Notes: generated by a model not told the origin, from the sequence alone. A DNA stretch of 64,000 nucleotides from Bradyrhizobium sp. CCBAU 53351 (GCF_015291745.1 NZ_CP030059.1:3313501-3377500), one strand, 5' to 3'; counted from the stretch's first letter, positions 16,204 to 29,832 are shown. Numbers and translations are program-made.

Positions 16204-17613
16204 TTAGCCCGAATAGTACATCTCGAACTCGACCGGGTGCGGGGTCATTTCGAAGCGGGCGACTTCGGTCATCTTCAGCTCGATATAGGCGTCGATGAAG
16301 TCGTCGTCGAACACGCCGCCGGCCTTGAGGAAGCCGCGGTCCTTGTCGAGGTTTTCGAGTGCCTCGCGCAAGCTGCCGCAGACGGTCGGGATCTGCTTCA
16401 GCTCTTCCTTCGGCAGGTCGTAGAGGTCCTTGTCCATCGCCGGACCCGGATCGATCTTGTTCTTGATGCCGTCGAGACCGGCCATCAGCATCGCGGCGAA
16501 GCCGAGATAGGGGTTGGCCATCGGATCGGGGAAGCGCACCTCGACACGCTTGGCCTTCGGCGAAGCGGTGTAGGGAATGCGGCAGGAGGCCGAGCGGTTG
16601 CGCGCGGAGTAGGCGAGCAGCACGGGGGCCTCGTAGCCCGGGACCAGACGCTTGTAGGAGTTGGTCGACGGGTTGGTGAAGGCGTTGATTGCCTTGGCGT
16701 GCTTGATGATGCCGCCGATGTAGTGCAGGCAGGTCTCCGACAGGTCGGCGTATTTGTTGCCGGCGAACACCGGCTTGCCGTCCTTCCAGATCGACTGATG
16801 CACGTGCATGCCCGAGCCGTTGTCGCCGAAGATCGGCTTCGGCATGAAGGTGGCGGTCTTGCCGTAGATGTGCGCGACCTGGTGGATGCAGTATTTGTAG
16901 ATCTGCATGTGGTCGGCCATCAGCGTCAGCGTGTCGAACTTCATGCCGAGCTCGTGCTGGGCGGAGGCGACCTCGTGGTGGTGCTTCTCGACCTTGACGC
17001 CCATCTTGGCCATGGCCCCTAACATTTCGGAGCGCATGTCCTGCACCGAATCCTGCGGGGGAACGGGGAAGTAGCCGCCCTTGGTGCGGATGCGGTGGCC
17101 GAGATTGCCGCCTTCATATTCGGTGTCGGAGTTGGTGGGCAGCTCCGAGGAGTCGAGACGGAAACCGGTCTTGTAGGGCTCGGCCGAATAGCGCACGTCG
17201 TCGAACACGAAGAACTCGGCCTCGGGGCCGACGAACACGCTGTCGCCCACGCCCATCGACTTCACCATGGCCTCGGCCTTCTTGGCGATGCCGCGGGGGT
17301 CGCGGTTGTAGGGCTCGCCGGTGGTCGGCTCGAGCACGTCGCAGGTGATGACCATCGTGGTCTCGGCGAAGAACGGGTCGATCGTCGCGGTGACCGGATC
17401 GGGCATCAGGCACATGTCGGACTCGTTGATCGCCTTCCAGCCGGCGATCGAGGAGCCGTCGAACATCGTTCCTTCGGCGAAGATGTCTTCATCGATCATG
17501 CTGACGTCGAACGTCACATGCTGCCACTTGCCGCGCGGATCGGTGAAGCGCAGGTCGACGTACTTGACGTCGTTGTCCTTGATCGATTTCAGGACGTCTT
17601 TGGCGGTCTTCAT
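16204..17613 (-). CDS. glnA: Type I glutamine synthetase (GSI)
   Basis: This cytosolic dodecameric enzyme joins ammonia to glutamate using ATP. The 469-residue length and motifs are GSI-beta type: [29 protein letters not shown], the ATP-binding [19 protein letters not shown], and the [20 protein letters not shown] region. The adenylylation site is Tyr398 in DLYDLPKEE, so activity should be turned down by adenylyltransferase under nitrogen sufficiency. glnB is directly upstream on the same strand with 151 bases between; a small hairpin (17704-17721) sits in that gap. A good AAAGGGG ribosome binding site precedes the ATG. Confidence 0.98.
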   Translation of the reverse strand: MKTAKDVLKSIKDNDVKYVDLRFTDPRGKWQHVTFDVSMIDEDIFAEGTMFDGSSIAGWKAINESDMCLMPDPVTATIDPFFAETTMVITCDVLEPTTGEPYNRDPRGIAKKAEAMVKSMGVGDSVFVGPEAEFFVFDDVRYSAEPYKTGFRLDSSELPTNSDTEYEGGNLGHRIRTKGGYFPVPPQDSVQDMRSEMLGAMAKMGVKVEKHHHEVASAQHELGMKFDTLTLMADHMQIYKYCIHQVAHIYGKTATFMPKPIFGDNGSGMHVHQSIWKDGKPVFAGNKYADLSETCLHYIGGIIKHAKAINAFTNPSTNSYKRLVPGYEAPVLLAYSARNRSASCRIPYTASPKAKRVEVRFPDPMANPYLGFAAMLMAGLDGIKNKIDPGPAMDKDLYDLPKEELKQIPTVCGSLREALENLDKDRGFLKAGGVFDDDFIDAYIELKMTEVARFEMTPHPVEFEMYYSG

Positions 17614-17703
17614 GCATACCCCTTTTGGCTCTGCGGGTCGGTTTCCAGATGAGCAAAATTATTCTCGCTCGGGCGAGTTTTGCGCGACCGCACAAACGAA
17701 ATC

Positions 17704-17721
17704 AGGCCGCCGAAGCAGCCT
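17704..17721 (-). terminator. Short intercistronic hairpin between glnB and glnA
   Basis: Minus-strand AGGCTGC-TTCG-GCGGCCT stem followed by GATTTCGTTT. It is a weak terminator or attenuator by shape and could reduce glnB read-through into glnA. Confidence 0.35.
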
Positions 17722-17764
17722 TCATTCTAGTCGGAGTGTCGCAAAATTCGGGATAGCACCCGGC

Positions 17765-18181
<417 letters not shown>

Positions 18182-18270
18182 CTATGCCGGGAGTCCTGAC
18201 CTGTCCGGCAACAACGGCCGGCGACACCCTGATAAACGCCAGTGAGCACGACAAACCGAAGCGGCTTCCT

Positions 18271-18290
18271 CGAAAGCAGGGTCTATGCCA
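18271..18290 (-). promoter_or_regulatory. Candidate sigma-54 (RpoN) promoter of glnB
   Basis: Minus-strand TGGCATAGACCCTGCTTTCG has the invariant GG and GC exactly ten bases apart and matches TGGCAC-N5-TTGCT at all but two positions. The start site would be near 18262, giving a leader of about 160 bases to glnB. From memory, B. japonicum glnB is reported to be driven from tandem promoters with NtrC control, which fits. Confidence 0.6.
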
Positions 18291-18357
18291 AGTTGCAAAT
18301 GCCCTGATTATTGGAGCGTTATCAGCCTTTTAACGAGCATCTCTGAATGGTGACGCC

Positions 18358-18417
18358 GATCTGCACAAAATACCGAAGACTACGAAATAGGCAAACGGTT
18401 CAATATGTGTGCAGATC
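18358..18417. promoter_or_regulatory. Inverted GATCTGCACA / TGTGCAGATC arms, candidate NtrC enhancer
   Basis: Perfect 10-bp inverted arms at 18358-18367 and 18408-18417, each holding a TGCAC/GTGCA core as in NtrC half-sites, with 40 bases between. They lie about 100-155 bases upstream of the predicted sigma-54 start, the normal enhancer distance. The wide spacing is not that of one standard NtrC site (17 bp). Confidence 0.4.
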
Positions 18418-18484
18418 CTTGTTCCCCGCGTCGGATCGGCGCGGAAGATGCCTGTTGAAAAGGCGATTGTACTAGGGAAGTGGC

Positions 18485-19984
18485 ATGGAAGTTCTGACCA
18501 ACGCCGAAATGCAGCGCGCGGACCAGCTCGCCATCGCGGCCGGCACCCCCGGCTTCAAGCTGATGCTGAGCGCGGGCCAGGCGGTCGCGGAGGCCGCCCA
18601 GGCGCTGGTGGAGGAGGGGCCGATCCTGATCGTGGCCGGTTCCGGCAACAATGGCGGTGACGGTTTTGTCGCAGCCGCCGAGCTCGCCGCCCAGGGACGG
18701 GAGGTCTCGGTGATCGCCATGTGCGAGCGCGAGCAGCTCCAGGGAGATGCGGCCTCCGCCGCGCGCGGCTGGAAGCACCCGCTGCTCCCGTTCAATCCGC
18801 AGGCGATCGGAAAGCCTGCGCTGATCATCGACGCGCTGTTCGGCGCGGGCCTCAGCCGGCCCGTCGAGGGCGAGGCGCGCGCGATGATCGAGGCGATCAA
18901 CGCCAACGGCGCCGTGGTGCTCGCCATCGACCTGCCGAGCGGCATCAACGGCACCAGCGCGGCCGTGATGGGCGCGGCGGTGAATGCCGCCGAGACCGTC
19001 ACCTTCTTTCGCAAGAAGCCGGCGCACTTGCTGCTGCCGGGCCGGATGCATTGCGGCCGCGTGCGCGTCGCAGACATCGGCATCGACGCGCAGGTGCTGG
19101 ACGAGATCGCGCCGCAGACCTTCGAGAACGATCCGGAGGTCTGGGGCGCCGCCTTTCCGATACCGCGCATCGATGGCCACAAATACGCGCGAGGGCACGT
19201 GCTGGCCATCTCGGGCGATGCCGCGGCAACCGGGGCGGCGCGGCTCGCCGCGCGCGGCGCGCTGCGGGCAGGGGCGGGCCTCGTGACGCTGGCGAGCCCG
19301 CGCGATGCACTCGCGATCAACGCGGCTGCGCTGACGGCGGTGATGGTTCGCCCCGTCGACACCGTGGTCGAGTTCGGCGAGCTGCTCGGCGACAAGCGCT
19401 ACGGCACCTGCATCATTGGCCCCGGCGCGGGCATCGGTGAGCGCACTTGCGATCTCGTCCACACCGCGCTGAGCGCGCAGCGCCACCTGGTGCTCGATGC
19501 CGATGCGCTGACGAGCTTTGCTGCAACCCCCGAGCGCGTGTTCGAATCGATCAAGTCCTCAGGTGACAACGCGGTGGTGCTGACGCCGCATGAAGGCGAG
19601 TTTCCGCGCCTGTTCTCCGACCTCAGCAACAAATTTCCGGGCCGTTCCAAGCTGGAGCGTGTGCGCGCTGCCGCCGAGCGCTCCGGCGCCGTCGTGCTCC
19701 TGAAGGGGCCGGACACCACGATCGCCGCCCCCGATGGCCGCGCCACCATTGCCGCCAACGCGCCGCCCTGGCTCGCCACCGCCGGCGCCGGCGACGTCCT
19801 CTGCGGCATCATTGCCGGCCTGCTCGCGCAGGGCGTGCCGGCGTTCGAAGCCGCCAGCATCGGCGTCTGGATGCACGGCGAGGCGGCACGCGAAGCCGGG
19901 CCGGGACTGATTGCGGAGGACCTCACCGAGACGCTGCCAGCCGTGCACCGGCGGATCTATGACGCGCTGGGGGTGGAGTACTGA
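18485..19984 (+). CDS. nnrD: Bifunctional NAD(P)H-hydrate epimerase / ADP-dependent NAD(P)H-hydrate dehydratase
   Basis: This 499-residue housekeeping repair enzyme restores damaged hydrated NAD(P)H. The N-terminal YjeF (epimerase) domain covers about residues 1-210 with MEVLTNAEMQRADQLAI, VAGSGNNGGDGFVAA and the DALFGAGLSRPV loop. The C-terminal dehydratase domain (about 225-490, ribokinase-like) has LDADALTSFA, TPHEGEF and the NAPPWLATAGAGDVLCG motif that binds ADP phosphate. The fused form is the common bacterial arrangement (E. coli YjeF, also named Nnr). It is divergent from glnB and not obviously linked in function. Confidence 0.95.
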   Translation: MEVLTNAEMQRADQLAIAAGTPGFKLMLSAGQAVAEAAQALVEEGPILIVAGSGNNGGDGFVAAAELAAQGREVSVIAMCEREQLQGDAASAARGWKHPLLPFNPQAIGKPALIIDALFGAGLSRPVEGEARAMIEAINANGAVVLAIDLPSGINGTSAAVMGAAVNAAETVTFFRKKPAHLLLPGRMHCGRVRVADIGIDAQVLDEIAPQTFENDPEVWGAAFPIPRIDGHKYARGHVLAISGDAAATGAARLAARGALRAGAGLVTLASPRDALAINAAALTAVMVRPVDTVVEFGELLGDKRYGTCIIGPGAGIGERTCDLVHTALSAQRHLVLDADALTSFAATPERVFESIKSSGDNAVVLTPHEGEFPRLFSDLSNKFPGRSKLERVRAAAERSGAVVLLKGPDTTIAAPDGRATIAANAPPWLATAGAGDVLCGIIAGLLAQGVPAFEAASIGVWMHGEAAREAGPGLIAEDLTETLPAVHRRIYDALGVEY

Positions 19985-19988
19985 GCAC

Positions 19989-21305
19989 TCACTCCACCGC
20001 GTACCACCGCACCAGCCGTGGTGCGGCCCAGTCGGTGGCGACGGATTCGAGCAGCCAGCGGCCGGGCGCGGTCGCCGCGAAGGCGATGCGGTGGGTCTGG
20101 CCGGGTTCGATCGCGAGCGTGTCGAGCCAGTAGGGCTTCCAGCCGTCGTCGAGCTTGTCGAGCAGCCGGAAGGGGAGACCGTGCAGATGAAAGACGGTCG
20201 TGACGGGGGCGGGGTTCTTCAGGGCGAGCACGACGGTGCGGCCAGTCCTGGCCCGGAAGACGGGGGCGGAAGCGGTGGAGAAATTCACAGGCCGCGCCCA
20301 GCCGGCGTCGGGGGGCCCGAGCGCGACATCGAACCGCAGGGCGCCTCTCAAGTCGAGCCTCTCGGGAAGGTCGTTCGACGGGAGCGGCTGCGGCGGCGCC
20401 AGCGGAACGCGCCGCTCCAGCTGGTCCGAGATCTTGAGGCTGCCGATCGGTTGCGCCGCCTTGCCGTCATGCAGCACGAACTGGGCTGATGCCGCCGCAT
20501 CCACGACGGCGTCGGCGCGTGCGCCGGGCGCCAGCACCAGGGCGCCATTGCGCGCCGAAAACGGCTCGGCCGGCTGTCCGTCCAGGGCCAGCACGCGGAC
20601 GTCGTAGCCTTCCAATTTGATAGCGAGAACAGTGCGTTGAGAGCCGTTGATAAAGCGCAGCCGCAGCCGTTGATGGCCCGAGGCTGAGAGTTCGAATGAA
20701 GTCTGCCCGTTGACCGTATAGAGCGGTGTCGCGTCCTTCGGGTCCTGGCCCGGTGGGACAGCGGTGCCATCCGGCCTCAGGCGCCATTCCTCGATCAAAA
20801 GCACTTCGTCGCGGTCGGCGGCAACCGGGCTGGTCTCGGCTGCGATGACCGGAAGCGGGCGCGCGGGATGCTTCAGGCCATCCTCGAACAGGCGGAAGTC
20901 GGCCAGCAAGGTTCCGGCGTTAGGCACTGAAATAATTGACGTTTCGACCGCATTCGGTGGGGCGGGCGCGCGCCCCCGCAGCGGGTCGGTCGTCACGGGG
21001 CCGTTGAGGCCGTACCAGACTGGCGCAAGTGGCACAGGAAGGTCGTTCTGAAACACCACTTCGCAACGGTCGCCACGCCTCAGACGGACGTCCCGGAGAT
21101 GGCTTGCGGCGGCCAGCTCCCAGATCGGTGTAGCCGGCTGTCCTGGTTTGAGAGACAGGGTGGACGCCCTTGCCTGAAGGGCGAGCTGGGCGGTCACGGG
21201 CGGGGTTGCCCCGCCCACCATCGCACCGGCTGCGGACGCTCCAAGCCCGGCCAGAAGTCCGGCCAGAACCTCGCGCCGATCGGGGTGAAAGATCCGCGGT
21301 TTCAT
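19989..21305 (-). CDS. Multicopper-oxidase-fold protein lacking copper ligands (FtsP/SufI-like), Tat-exported
   Basis: A 438-residue three-cupredoxin protein with a twin-arginine leader (PDRREVLAGLLAGLGASAAGAM). The fold is recognised from DVRLRRGDRCEVVFQNDL, NGQTSFELSASGHQRLRLRFINGSQ and VFHLHGLPFRLLD. The copper centres are mostly missing: the usual IHWHG near the first domain reads PVWYGLNG, and the C-terminal HCHIxxHxxxGM reads LLESVATDWAAPR, so neither the type 1 nor the trinuclear site can be complete; one HxH remains. Active oxidase function is therefore unlikely. E. coli FtsP/SufI is a similar copper-free division protein, a possible comparison only. Confidence 0.8.
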   Translation of the reverse strand: MKPRIFHPDRREVLAGLLAGLGASAAGAMVGGATPPVTAQLALQARASTLSLKPGQPATPIWELAAASHLRDVRLRRGDRCEVVFQNDLPVPLAPVWYGLNGPVTTDPLRGRAPAPPNAVETSIISVPNAGTLLADFRLFEDGLKHPARPLPVIAAETSPVAADRDEVLLIEEWRLRPDGTAVPPGQDPKDATPLYTVNGQTSFELSASGHQRLRLRFINGSQRTVLAIKLEGYDVRVLALDGQPAEPFSARNGALVLAPGARADAVVDAAASAQFVLHDGKAAQPIGSLKISDQLERRVPLAPPQPLPSNDLPERLDLRGALRFDVALGPPDAGWARPVNFSTASAPVFRARTGRTVVLALKNPAPVTTVFHLHGLPFRLLDKLDDGWKPYWLDTLAIEPGQTHRIAFAATAPGRWLLESVATDWAAPRLVRWYAVE

Positions 21306-21459
21306 GAGGCAATCCGGACCACGCCGCGCTGGATAAGTCCAGCCGCCGTGCCTACTTCAAGCCTGCCTCCATCAGGCCATTTTTTTGCTGCGAACAGTCA
21401 GGCACATGCTATAAGCCCGGCCGCCCGCGGCATCGCGGCCGGTCTTGATGCAACTTCAC

Positions 21460-21544
21460 GCGGGCGTGGCGGAACTGGTAGACGCGCTGGATTTAGGTTC
21501 CAGTGACGAAAGTTGTGGGGGTTCGAGTCCCTCCGCCCGCACCA
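21460..21544 (+). tRNA. tRNA-Leu (TAG anticodon)
   Basis: Acceptor stem GCGGGCG / CGCCCGC, encoded discriminator A and CCA end, a long class II variable arm, and the TTCGAGTCC T-arm. The anticodon stem CTGGA / TCCAG closes the loop TTTAGGT with TAG at 21494-21496, reading CUA and possibly other CUN codons. It lies upstream of tig on the same strand. Confidence 0.97.
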
Positions 21545-21719
21545 AGCGCTTATCGCGTTTGCACGGATTACGAGGGCCTGCTTTCGCGCGGATGTCTGTC
21601 CGCTGGGAGCCGGTCCGATTGAAGCACCGGCGTTGAGGCGTTTGCCTTGCGCCGTATCGATTAATGACAGCGTCCCGACGCATGCGCGCCGGGACCGAAC
21701 GAGAAGAAGATTGGACGCC

Positions 21720-23081
21720 ATGCAGGTCACAGAGACCCTCTCGGAAGGTTTGAAGCACGAGTTCAAGATCAGCGTTCCCGCGTCTGATCTCGACGCCAAG
21801 GCCGGCGCCAAGCTCGTCGACCTCAAGGACAAGGTCCGTATCAACGGCTTCCGTCCCGGCAAGGTGCCGGTCGCTCACCTGAAGAAGGTCTACGGCCGCT
21901 CGGTGATGGCCGAGACCATCGACCAGACCATCCGCGACACCAATACGCAGCTGTTCTCCGAGCGCGGCTTCCGCCTTGCGACCGAGCCGAAGATCACCAT
22001 GCCGAGCGAGCAGGCCGAGGTCGAGGAGCTCCTCAGCGGCAAGACCGACCTGACCTACACGGTCGCGATCGAGGTCGTGCCGTCGATCGCGCTCGCCGAC
22101 TTCAAGACCTTCGAGGTCGAGAAGCCCGTCGCCGACGTCACCGACGCCGACGTCGACGAGGCCATCAAGCGCATCGCCGATACCAACCGCACCTTTGCCG
22201 ACAAGGGCGAGGGCGCCAAGGCCGCCTCGGGTGACCGCGTCACCATCAACTTCAAGGGCAGCATCAACGGCGAGGTCTTCGAGGGCGGCACCGGCGAGGG
22301 CATCCAGGTCGCCATCGGCTCCAACACCTTCATTCCCGGCTTCGAGGAGCAGCTGATCGGCATCGGCGCGGGCGAGACCCGCACGCTGAAAGTGTCGTTC
22401 CCGAAGAACTACATGAACGAGAAGCTCGCCGGCCAGCCGGCCGAGTTCGAGACCACCGCGACGCTGATCGAGGCGCCGCAGGACCTCGCGATCGACGACG
22501 AGTTCGCCAAGACGCTTGGCCTCGAATCGCTGGACAAGCTGAAGGAAGCCGCGCGCGAGCGTCTGGTCGCCGAGTTTGCCGGTGCGACACGCCAGCGCGT
22601 CAAGCGCGCCTTGCTCGACCGCCTCGACGAAGCGCATCGCTTCGAGGCACCGCCCTCGCTGGTCGACGAAGAGTTCAATCTGATGTGGAACTCGGTCAAG
22701 GCCGAGATGGATTCCGCCGGCAAGACCTTCGCCGACGAGGACACCACCGAGGACAAGGCCAAGGAAGAGTACCGCAAGATCGCCGACCGCCGCGTGCGGC
22801 TTGGCCTCGTGCTGTCCGAGATCGGCGAGAAGAACAAGATCACGGTGACCGACGATGAGGTCGGCCGCGCCGTGATCGAGCGCGCGCGCTCGATGCCGGG
22901 CCGCGAGAAGGAGGTCTGGGACTATTACCGCAGCAATGCCCAGGCGTTGGCCCAGCTCCGTGCACCGATCTATGAGGACAAGGTCGTCGACTTCATCCTC
23001 GAACTCGCCAACGTGACCGAGAAGAAGGTCTCCCGCGAGGACCTCTACAAGGACGACGAGGCGGAAAAGACCGCAGCCTAA
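21720..23081 (+). CDS. tig: Trigger factor
   Basis: A 453-residue ribosome-bound chaperone and peptidyl-prolyl isomerase. Residues 1-110 form the ribosome-binding domain, with the tail signature GFRPGKVP (here [19 protein letters not shown]). The FKBP-type PPIase domain (about 150-250) has [24 protein letters not shown] and [25 protein letters not shown]. The C-terminal helical arms follow. The ATG at 21720 gives the usual start [15 protein letters not shown]; longer in-frame reading would run through tRNA-Leu and is rejected. Next genes are clpP, clpX and lon, a proteostasis block; a terminator at 23118 separates it. Confidence 0.97.
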   Translation: MQVTETLSEGLKHEFKISVPASDLDAKAGAKLVDLKDKVRINGFRPGKVPVAHLKKVYGRSVMAETIDQTIRDTNTQLFSERGFRLATEPKITMPSEQAEVEELLSGKTDLTYTVAIEVVPSIALADFKTFEVEKPVADVTDADVDEAIKRIADTNRTFADKGEGAKAASGDRVTINFKGSINGEVFEGGTGEGIQVAIGSNTFIPGFEEQLIGIGAGETRTLKVSFPKNYMNEKLAGQPAEFETTATLIEAPQDLAIDDEFAKTLGLESLDKLKEAARERLVAEFAGATRQRVKRALLDRLDEAHRFEAPPSLVDEEFNLMWNSVKAEMDSAGKTFADEDTTEDKAKEEYRKIADRRVRLGLVLSEIGEKNKITVTDDEVGRAVIERARSMPGREKEVWDYYRSNAQALAQLRAPIYEDKVVDFILELANVTEKKVSREDLYKDDEAEKTAA

Positions 23082-23117
23082 GAGGTTGAGTCAGCCATCC
23101 ATTAAGAATGATCTGCG

Positions 23118-23157
23118 AAGAGGCCCAGCTAGCCAGATGGCCGGCTGGGCCTCTTTG
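23118..23157 (+). terminator. Rho-independent terminator of tig
   Basis: A 12-bp stem AAGAGGCCCAGC / GCTGGGCCTCTT with a 14-base loop, followed by TTT. It lies 36 bases after the tig stop. Confidence 0.8.
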
Positions 23158-23207
23158 TGCGAATCAGCTTCAACTGCCCGACGGATTAAGCCTTAATGCG
23201 CTCCGCA

Positions 23208-23234
23208 CTTGTCAGAAGCGAATTGGGCTATATC
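23208..23234 (+). promoter_or_regulatory. Candidate heat-shock-type promoter of clpP
   Basis: CTTGTCA followed by a 14-base spacing and CTATAT-C (23228-23234) resembles the RpoH pattern CTTG-N-CNATAT, 128 bases before clpP. Weak by-eye match; supported only by the role of the gene. Confidence 0.3.
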
Positions 23235-23361
23235 TGTCGATACGCCTTCTACCTCTACCCAAGTTCCTGCATCACACGACGTCCACTCGCCCTTCCGGCA
23301 AATCCAGCCAAGCTGGCAAGCCTTCCCGGCGATGTCCGTCTCCGAAAACCCTAGGTGACTC

Positions 23362-23997
23362 ATGCGCGATCCGGTTGAAACCTACATGAACCTCGTGCCC
23401 ATGGTGGTCGAGCAGACCAACCGTGGCGAGCGCGCCTACGACATCTTCTCGCGCCTCCTGAAGGAACGCATCATCTTCCTGACCGGGCCGGTCGAGGACG
23501 GCATGTCGACGCTGGTCGTCGCCCAGCTCTTGTTCCTCGAGGCGGAAAATCCGAAGAAGGAAATCTCGATGTACATCAACTCGCCGGGTGGCGTGGTGAC
23601 GTCGGGGCTTGCGATCTACGACACCATGCAGTTCATTCGTCCGCCGGTCTCGACGCTGTGCACGGGGCAGGCCGCCTCGATGGGCTCGCTGCTGCTCGCC
23701 GCCGGCGAGAAAGACATGCGCTTCTCGCTGCCGAACGCGCGCATCATGGTGCACCAGCCCTCCGGCGGCTTCCAGGGCCAGGCCACCGACATCATGCTGC
23801 ACGCCCAGGAAATCCTGAACCTGAAGAAGCGGCTCAACGAGATCTACGTCAAGCACACCGGCCAGACCTACAAGGCGATCGAGGACGCGCTGGAGCGCGA
23901 CAAGTTCCTGACTGCGAACGACGCCAAGGAGTTCGGCCTGGTCGACAAGGTCATCGACAAGCGTGCTGAGGAGCCGGCAGCCGCGAAGACCCAGTAA
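23362..23997 (+). CDS. clpP: ATP-dependent Clp protease proteolytic subunit
   Basis: The tetradecameric serine protease core that works with ClpX (downstream) and ClpA. Of 211 residues, the triad is Ser106 (GQAASMGS), His131 (IMVHQPSGG) and Asp180 (ERDKFL); the neighbouring [10 protein letters not shown] is typical of ClpP. The short N-terminal segment before [14 protein letters not shown] may be a propeptide. clpX begins 457 bases downstream, so the two may be separate transcription units. Confidence 0.98.
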   Translation: MRDPVETYMNLVPMVVEQTNRGERAYDIFSRLLKERIIFLTGPVEDGMSTLVVAQLLFLEAENPKKEISMYINSPGGVVTSGLAIYDTMQFIRPPVSTLCTGQAASMGSLLLAAGEKDMRFSLPNARIMVHQPSGGFQGQATDIMLHAQEILNLKKRLNEIYVKHTGQTYKAIEDALERDKFLTANDAKEFGLVDKVIDKRAEEPAAAKTQ

Positions 23998-24454
23998 CAC
24001 TACTGGGGTGGACGGCGATCTCTCGGCAAGGCCCTGGGACCGCCGGTTACCTTTCAGGTTGCGTTCACGCTATGGACGCGTGTGCGCATCGCAAAACGCA
24101 GTTTTGCGCCCTGCGACAGGCAGAAAGTTCCGCTTTCGTGCTTGTTTTTCGTGGCAATCCAGCAACGCCGCGGTGATTTCGGTCACTTCGCCCGTGCCAA
24201 GACCGGAAATCACGGTATTGTCACGGGTAGCCGGCGACCCCCGATTAGCGAATTCTTGATAGTCGGGTGACAGCATGGTTGGCTACGAATGATCGGCTAT
24301 GATCGCGGAGAATCGAGCGACCGTGATTCGCACGGGATGTAATGCGTAGGGTCTTTTTTGGTACGGAATTTGCTCTACTTAAGCTTCATGCCGGCCATCG
24401 TGTCGGAATGGAGCGATCGAGCGGAACGGGATCGAACCGCGGACGGAGACATGA
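23998..24454. other. Intergenic gap clpP-clpX with one hairpin
   Basis: No supported gene in 457 bases; the ORFs overlapping it have no recognisable product. A perfect 8-bp stem CGCAAAAC / GTTTTGCG (24090-24097 and 24101-24108) lacks a T run and may be a processing or regulatory stem. An AT-rich region with TTTTTT before TGGTACGG near 24355 and the GAGACATGA-type end before clpX suggests a clpX promoter region, but no clear boxes stand out. Confidence 0.4.
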
Positions 24455-25726
<1,272 letters not shown>

Positions 25727-25766
25727 TCCGGCGGCGCTGGAACGCTCCAATCGTACCTGCAAATTG

Positions 25767-25791
25767 GGCTGCGGATCATATCTCCGCAGCC
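25767..25791 (+). terminator. Hairpin after clpX
   Basis: Perfect 9-bp stem GGCTGCGGA / TCCGCAGCC around a 7-base loop, 40 bases after the clpX stop. There is no T run, so it may be a weak terminator or a transcript-stabilising stem. Confidence 0.5.
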
Positions 25792-25849
25792 GGTGTTGCG
25801 TCGCTTACCGCGTTGCGTAAGCGCCTGATGGCGCGCGTCTTTCAATGAC

Positions 25850-25880
25850 TTGACACCCCCCGGGTCGATAGCCACCTAAT
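25850..25880 (+). promoter_or_regulatory. Candidate promoter of lon
   Basis: TTGACA at 25850-25855 (preceded by C as in CTTGAC) and CCTAAT at 25875-25880 with 19 bases between. It is a possible sigma-70 or heat-shock promoter 170 bases upstream of lon; the remaining gap 25727-26049 holds no gene. Confidence 0.35.
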
Positions 25881-26049
25881 GTCGGCGGCGAGCGAAAATT
25901 CTCTTCCAGATTCGCCTCAGTTCCGATCCGGCGAGCCGGTCCAACTCGAAAGGGACCGATCGGTCTTGCGGATCACCTCGGCACCTTGTGGCGGTTGCGC
26001 GTGAGCGGAGCGGACTGCGTGCAGGGGGGCAAAGCAAAAGGAAAAGGCC

Positions 26050-28473
<2,424 letters not shown>

Positions 28474-28494
28474 GCCATCGCAAAAGATGATAAG

Positions 28495-28518
28495 ACGGCG
28501 CCTTCGGGCGCCGTTTTT
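28495..28518 (+). terminator. Rho-independent terminator of lon
   Basis: Stem ACGGCGCC-TTCG-GGCGCCGT followed by TTTTT; 22 bases after the lon stop. Confidence 0.88.
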
Positions 28519-28574
28519 GTTTTGGGGCAAGGCATGCCGGTGGAGAAGGCATGGCGGTGGAGGGGGAGAGGGCG

Positions 28575-28979
28575 ATGCAGATCGACGGGCAATGCCATTG
28601 CGGCAAGATCACCTATCAGGCCGAGGTCGACCCCGAGGCCGTGTCGGTGTGCCACTGCACTGACTGCCAGACCCTGACCGGCTCGCCGTTCCGGGTGACC
28701 GCGATCTGCGGCGCGGCGGACGTCAAGCTCACTGCCGGCACGCCAAAAATCTACGGCAAGCGCGGCGACAACGGCCGGATGCGCTTCCAGCACTTCTGCG
28801 CCGACTGCGGTTCCCCGCTGTTCACCAGCGGCGAGGGCGAGGCGGCCGATGATTGGGGCATCCGCTGGGGCTCCATCCGCCAGCGCGACAAGCTGCGGCC
28901 TGTCAGGCAGATCTGGTGCCGGTCGGCGGCGGTGTGGATCGACGCGGTGCCGCTGCTGCCGGGAAGGCCAGGGGATTGA
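28575..28979 (+). CDS. GFA (glutathione-dependent formaldehyde-activating / CENP-V) family protein
   Basis: A 134-residue zinc-binding Mss4-like protein. All zinc-ligand motifs are present: CHCGKITY near residue 6, CHCTDCQTLTGSPF near residue 30, and FCADCGSPLF near residue 75. The type member binds S-hydroxymethylglutathione formation; most members are uncharacterised, so the reaction is not asserted. The ATG at 28575 has a GGGGGAGAGGG stretch just upstream; a start at 28551 is rejected as it is weaker. It follows the lon terminator and precedes tRNA-Val. Confidence 0.82.
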   Translation: MQIDGQCHCGKITYQAEVDPEAVSVCHCTDCQTLTGSPFRVTAICGAADVKLTAGTPKIYGKRGDNGRMRFQHFCADCGSPLFTSGEGEAADDWGIRWGSIRQRDKLRPVRQIWCRSAAVWIDAVPLLPGRPGD

Positions 28980-29030
28980 GATGGCGCGGGCCTGGCCTGC
29001 CGAGCCGTAGCCCGCGAAGCGAGCGAAGGC

Positions 29031-29107
29031 TGGTGGGCGGTCACGGATTCGAACCGCGGACCCTCTCGGTGTAAACGAGATGCTCTAACCAGCTGAGCTA
29101 ACCGCCC
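29031..29107 (-). tRNA. tRNA-Val (TAC anticodon)
   Basis: Read on the minus strand: acceptor GGGCGGT / ACCGCCC with encoded ACCA end, D-arm TAGCTCAGCTGGTTAGAGC, anticodon stem TCTCG / CGAGA with loop TTTACAC (anticodon TAC), and T-arm TTCGAATCC. All arms pair. Confidence 0.97.
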
Positions 29108-29327
29108 CACGGCGCCTCTTTACCGCCTTGGTGGGTGCCGGAGCAAGGGCCGAGCGCCGCCCCAAATCGCAGTTTGGTCCGAGGTTTTTCGCCAGGCACG
29201 AGCAGCCCTGCAACGGGCTCCGCTGCAGGGCACGCTCGGTCATCGCGTGAATCCCGGATCCGGCCGGTGGTCCATCTGCCGTGCTCGCGGGCGCTGCGAC
29301 CTCTCGGCCGGGAACCCCGCCTGATTG

Positions 29328-29690
29328 TCAGGCTGTCTTGGTGAACATCGTCAGGACGCCGTCGGCGATGTTAATCGCGACGACTTGAGACGAGCTCAGG
29401 CCCTTGGCCTTGAGGACCGAGGCTGCCTGCGGCGTGGCGTCGATGGACTGCCGAAGCGACTGGATGTCCTTGTCGCTCGTGTGCGCTACCAGCTCATCGA
29501 CTTTCGCGCGCACCGCCGGCTGCAATTCCTTGACGTCGACGACCTCGATGCTTCGGATCACCGTGCTGGACTGAGCGGAGGGCTGTTCCGTGCCGGCTTG
29601 CGGCGATGCTCCCTGTGCCTGCACGAGAGCAGGTGTTCCGAGCGAGAGAGCTGCAACGACGACGGATGCGGTAAATCTGCGCATGGGCAT
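29328..29690 (-). CDS. Small secreted protein of unknown function
   Basis: A 120-residue protein with a signal peptide (MPMRRFTASVVVAALSLGTPALVQA, cleavage after VQA). The mature part begins with an Ala/Gln/Ser-rich linker and ends in a helical region (AAVLKAKGLSSSQVVAINIADGVLTMF-like) that resembles the small periplasmic modules seen in Bradyrhizobium. No named family. The ATG at 29690 has AAAAGG upstream; the reading frame stays open to 29927 but the added part has no signal-like content. It lies opposite to the tRNA side and next to the acyltransferase, on the same strand. Confidence 0.6.
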   Translation of the reverse strand: MPMRRFTASVVVAALSLGTPALVQAQGASPQAGTEQPSAQSSTVIRSIEVVDVKELQPAVRAKVDELVAHTSDKDIQSLRQSIDATPQAASVLKAKGLSSSQVVAINIADGVLTMFTKTA

Positions 29691-29832
29691 GCCTTTTCCA
29701 GTTTGAGGAATGGCAAAACCTATCGGCGAAATCTGGTTGGCATCTGATTCCGATGTGGCCGTTCGGTGAAACCAATGCGGCCGCAATGCGCAGAGGCGAG
29801 CCGCGCTGCGTCGCCGCTTGCCGGCGCCAAAG

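Noticed and set aside
29110..29327. Possible integration remnant next to tRNA-Val
   Set aside because: No direct repeat of the tRNA end, integrase or phage gene is visible; the stretch holds only short hairpins.
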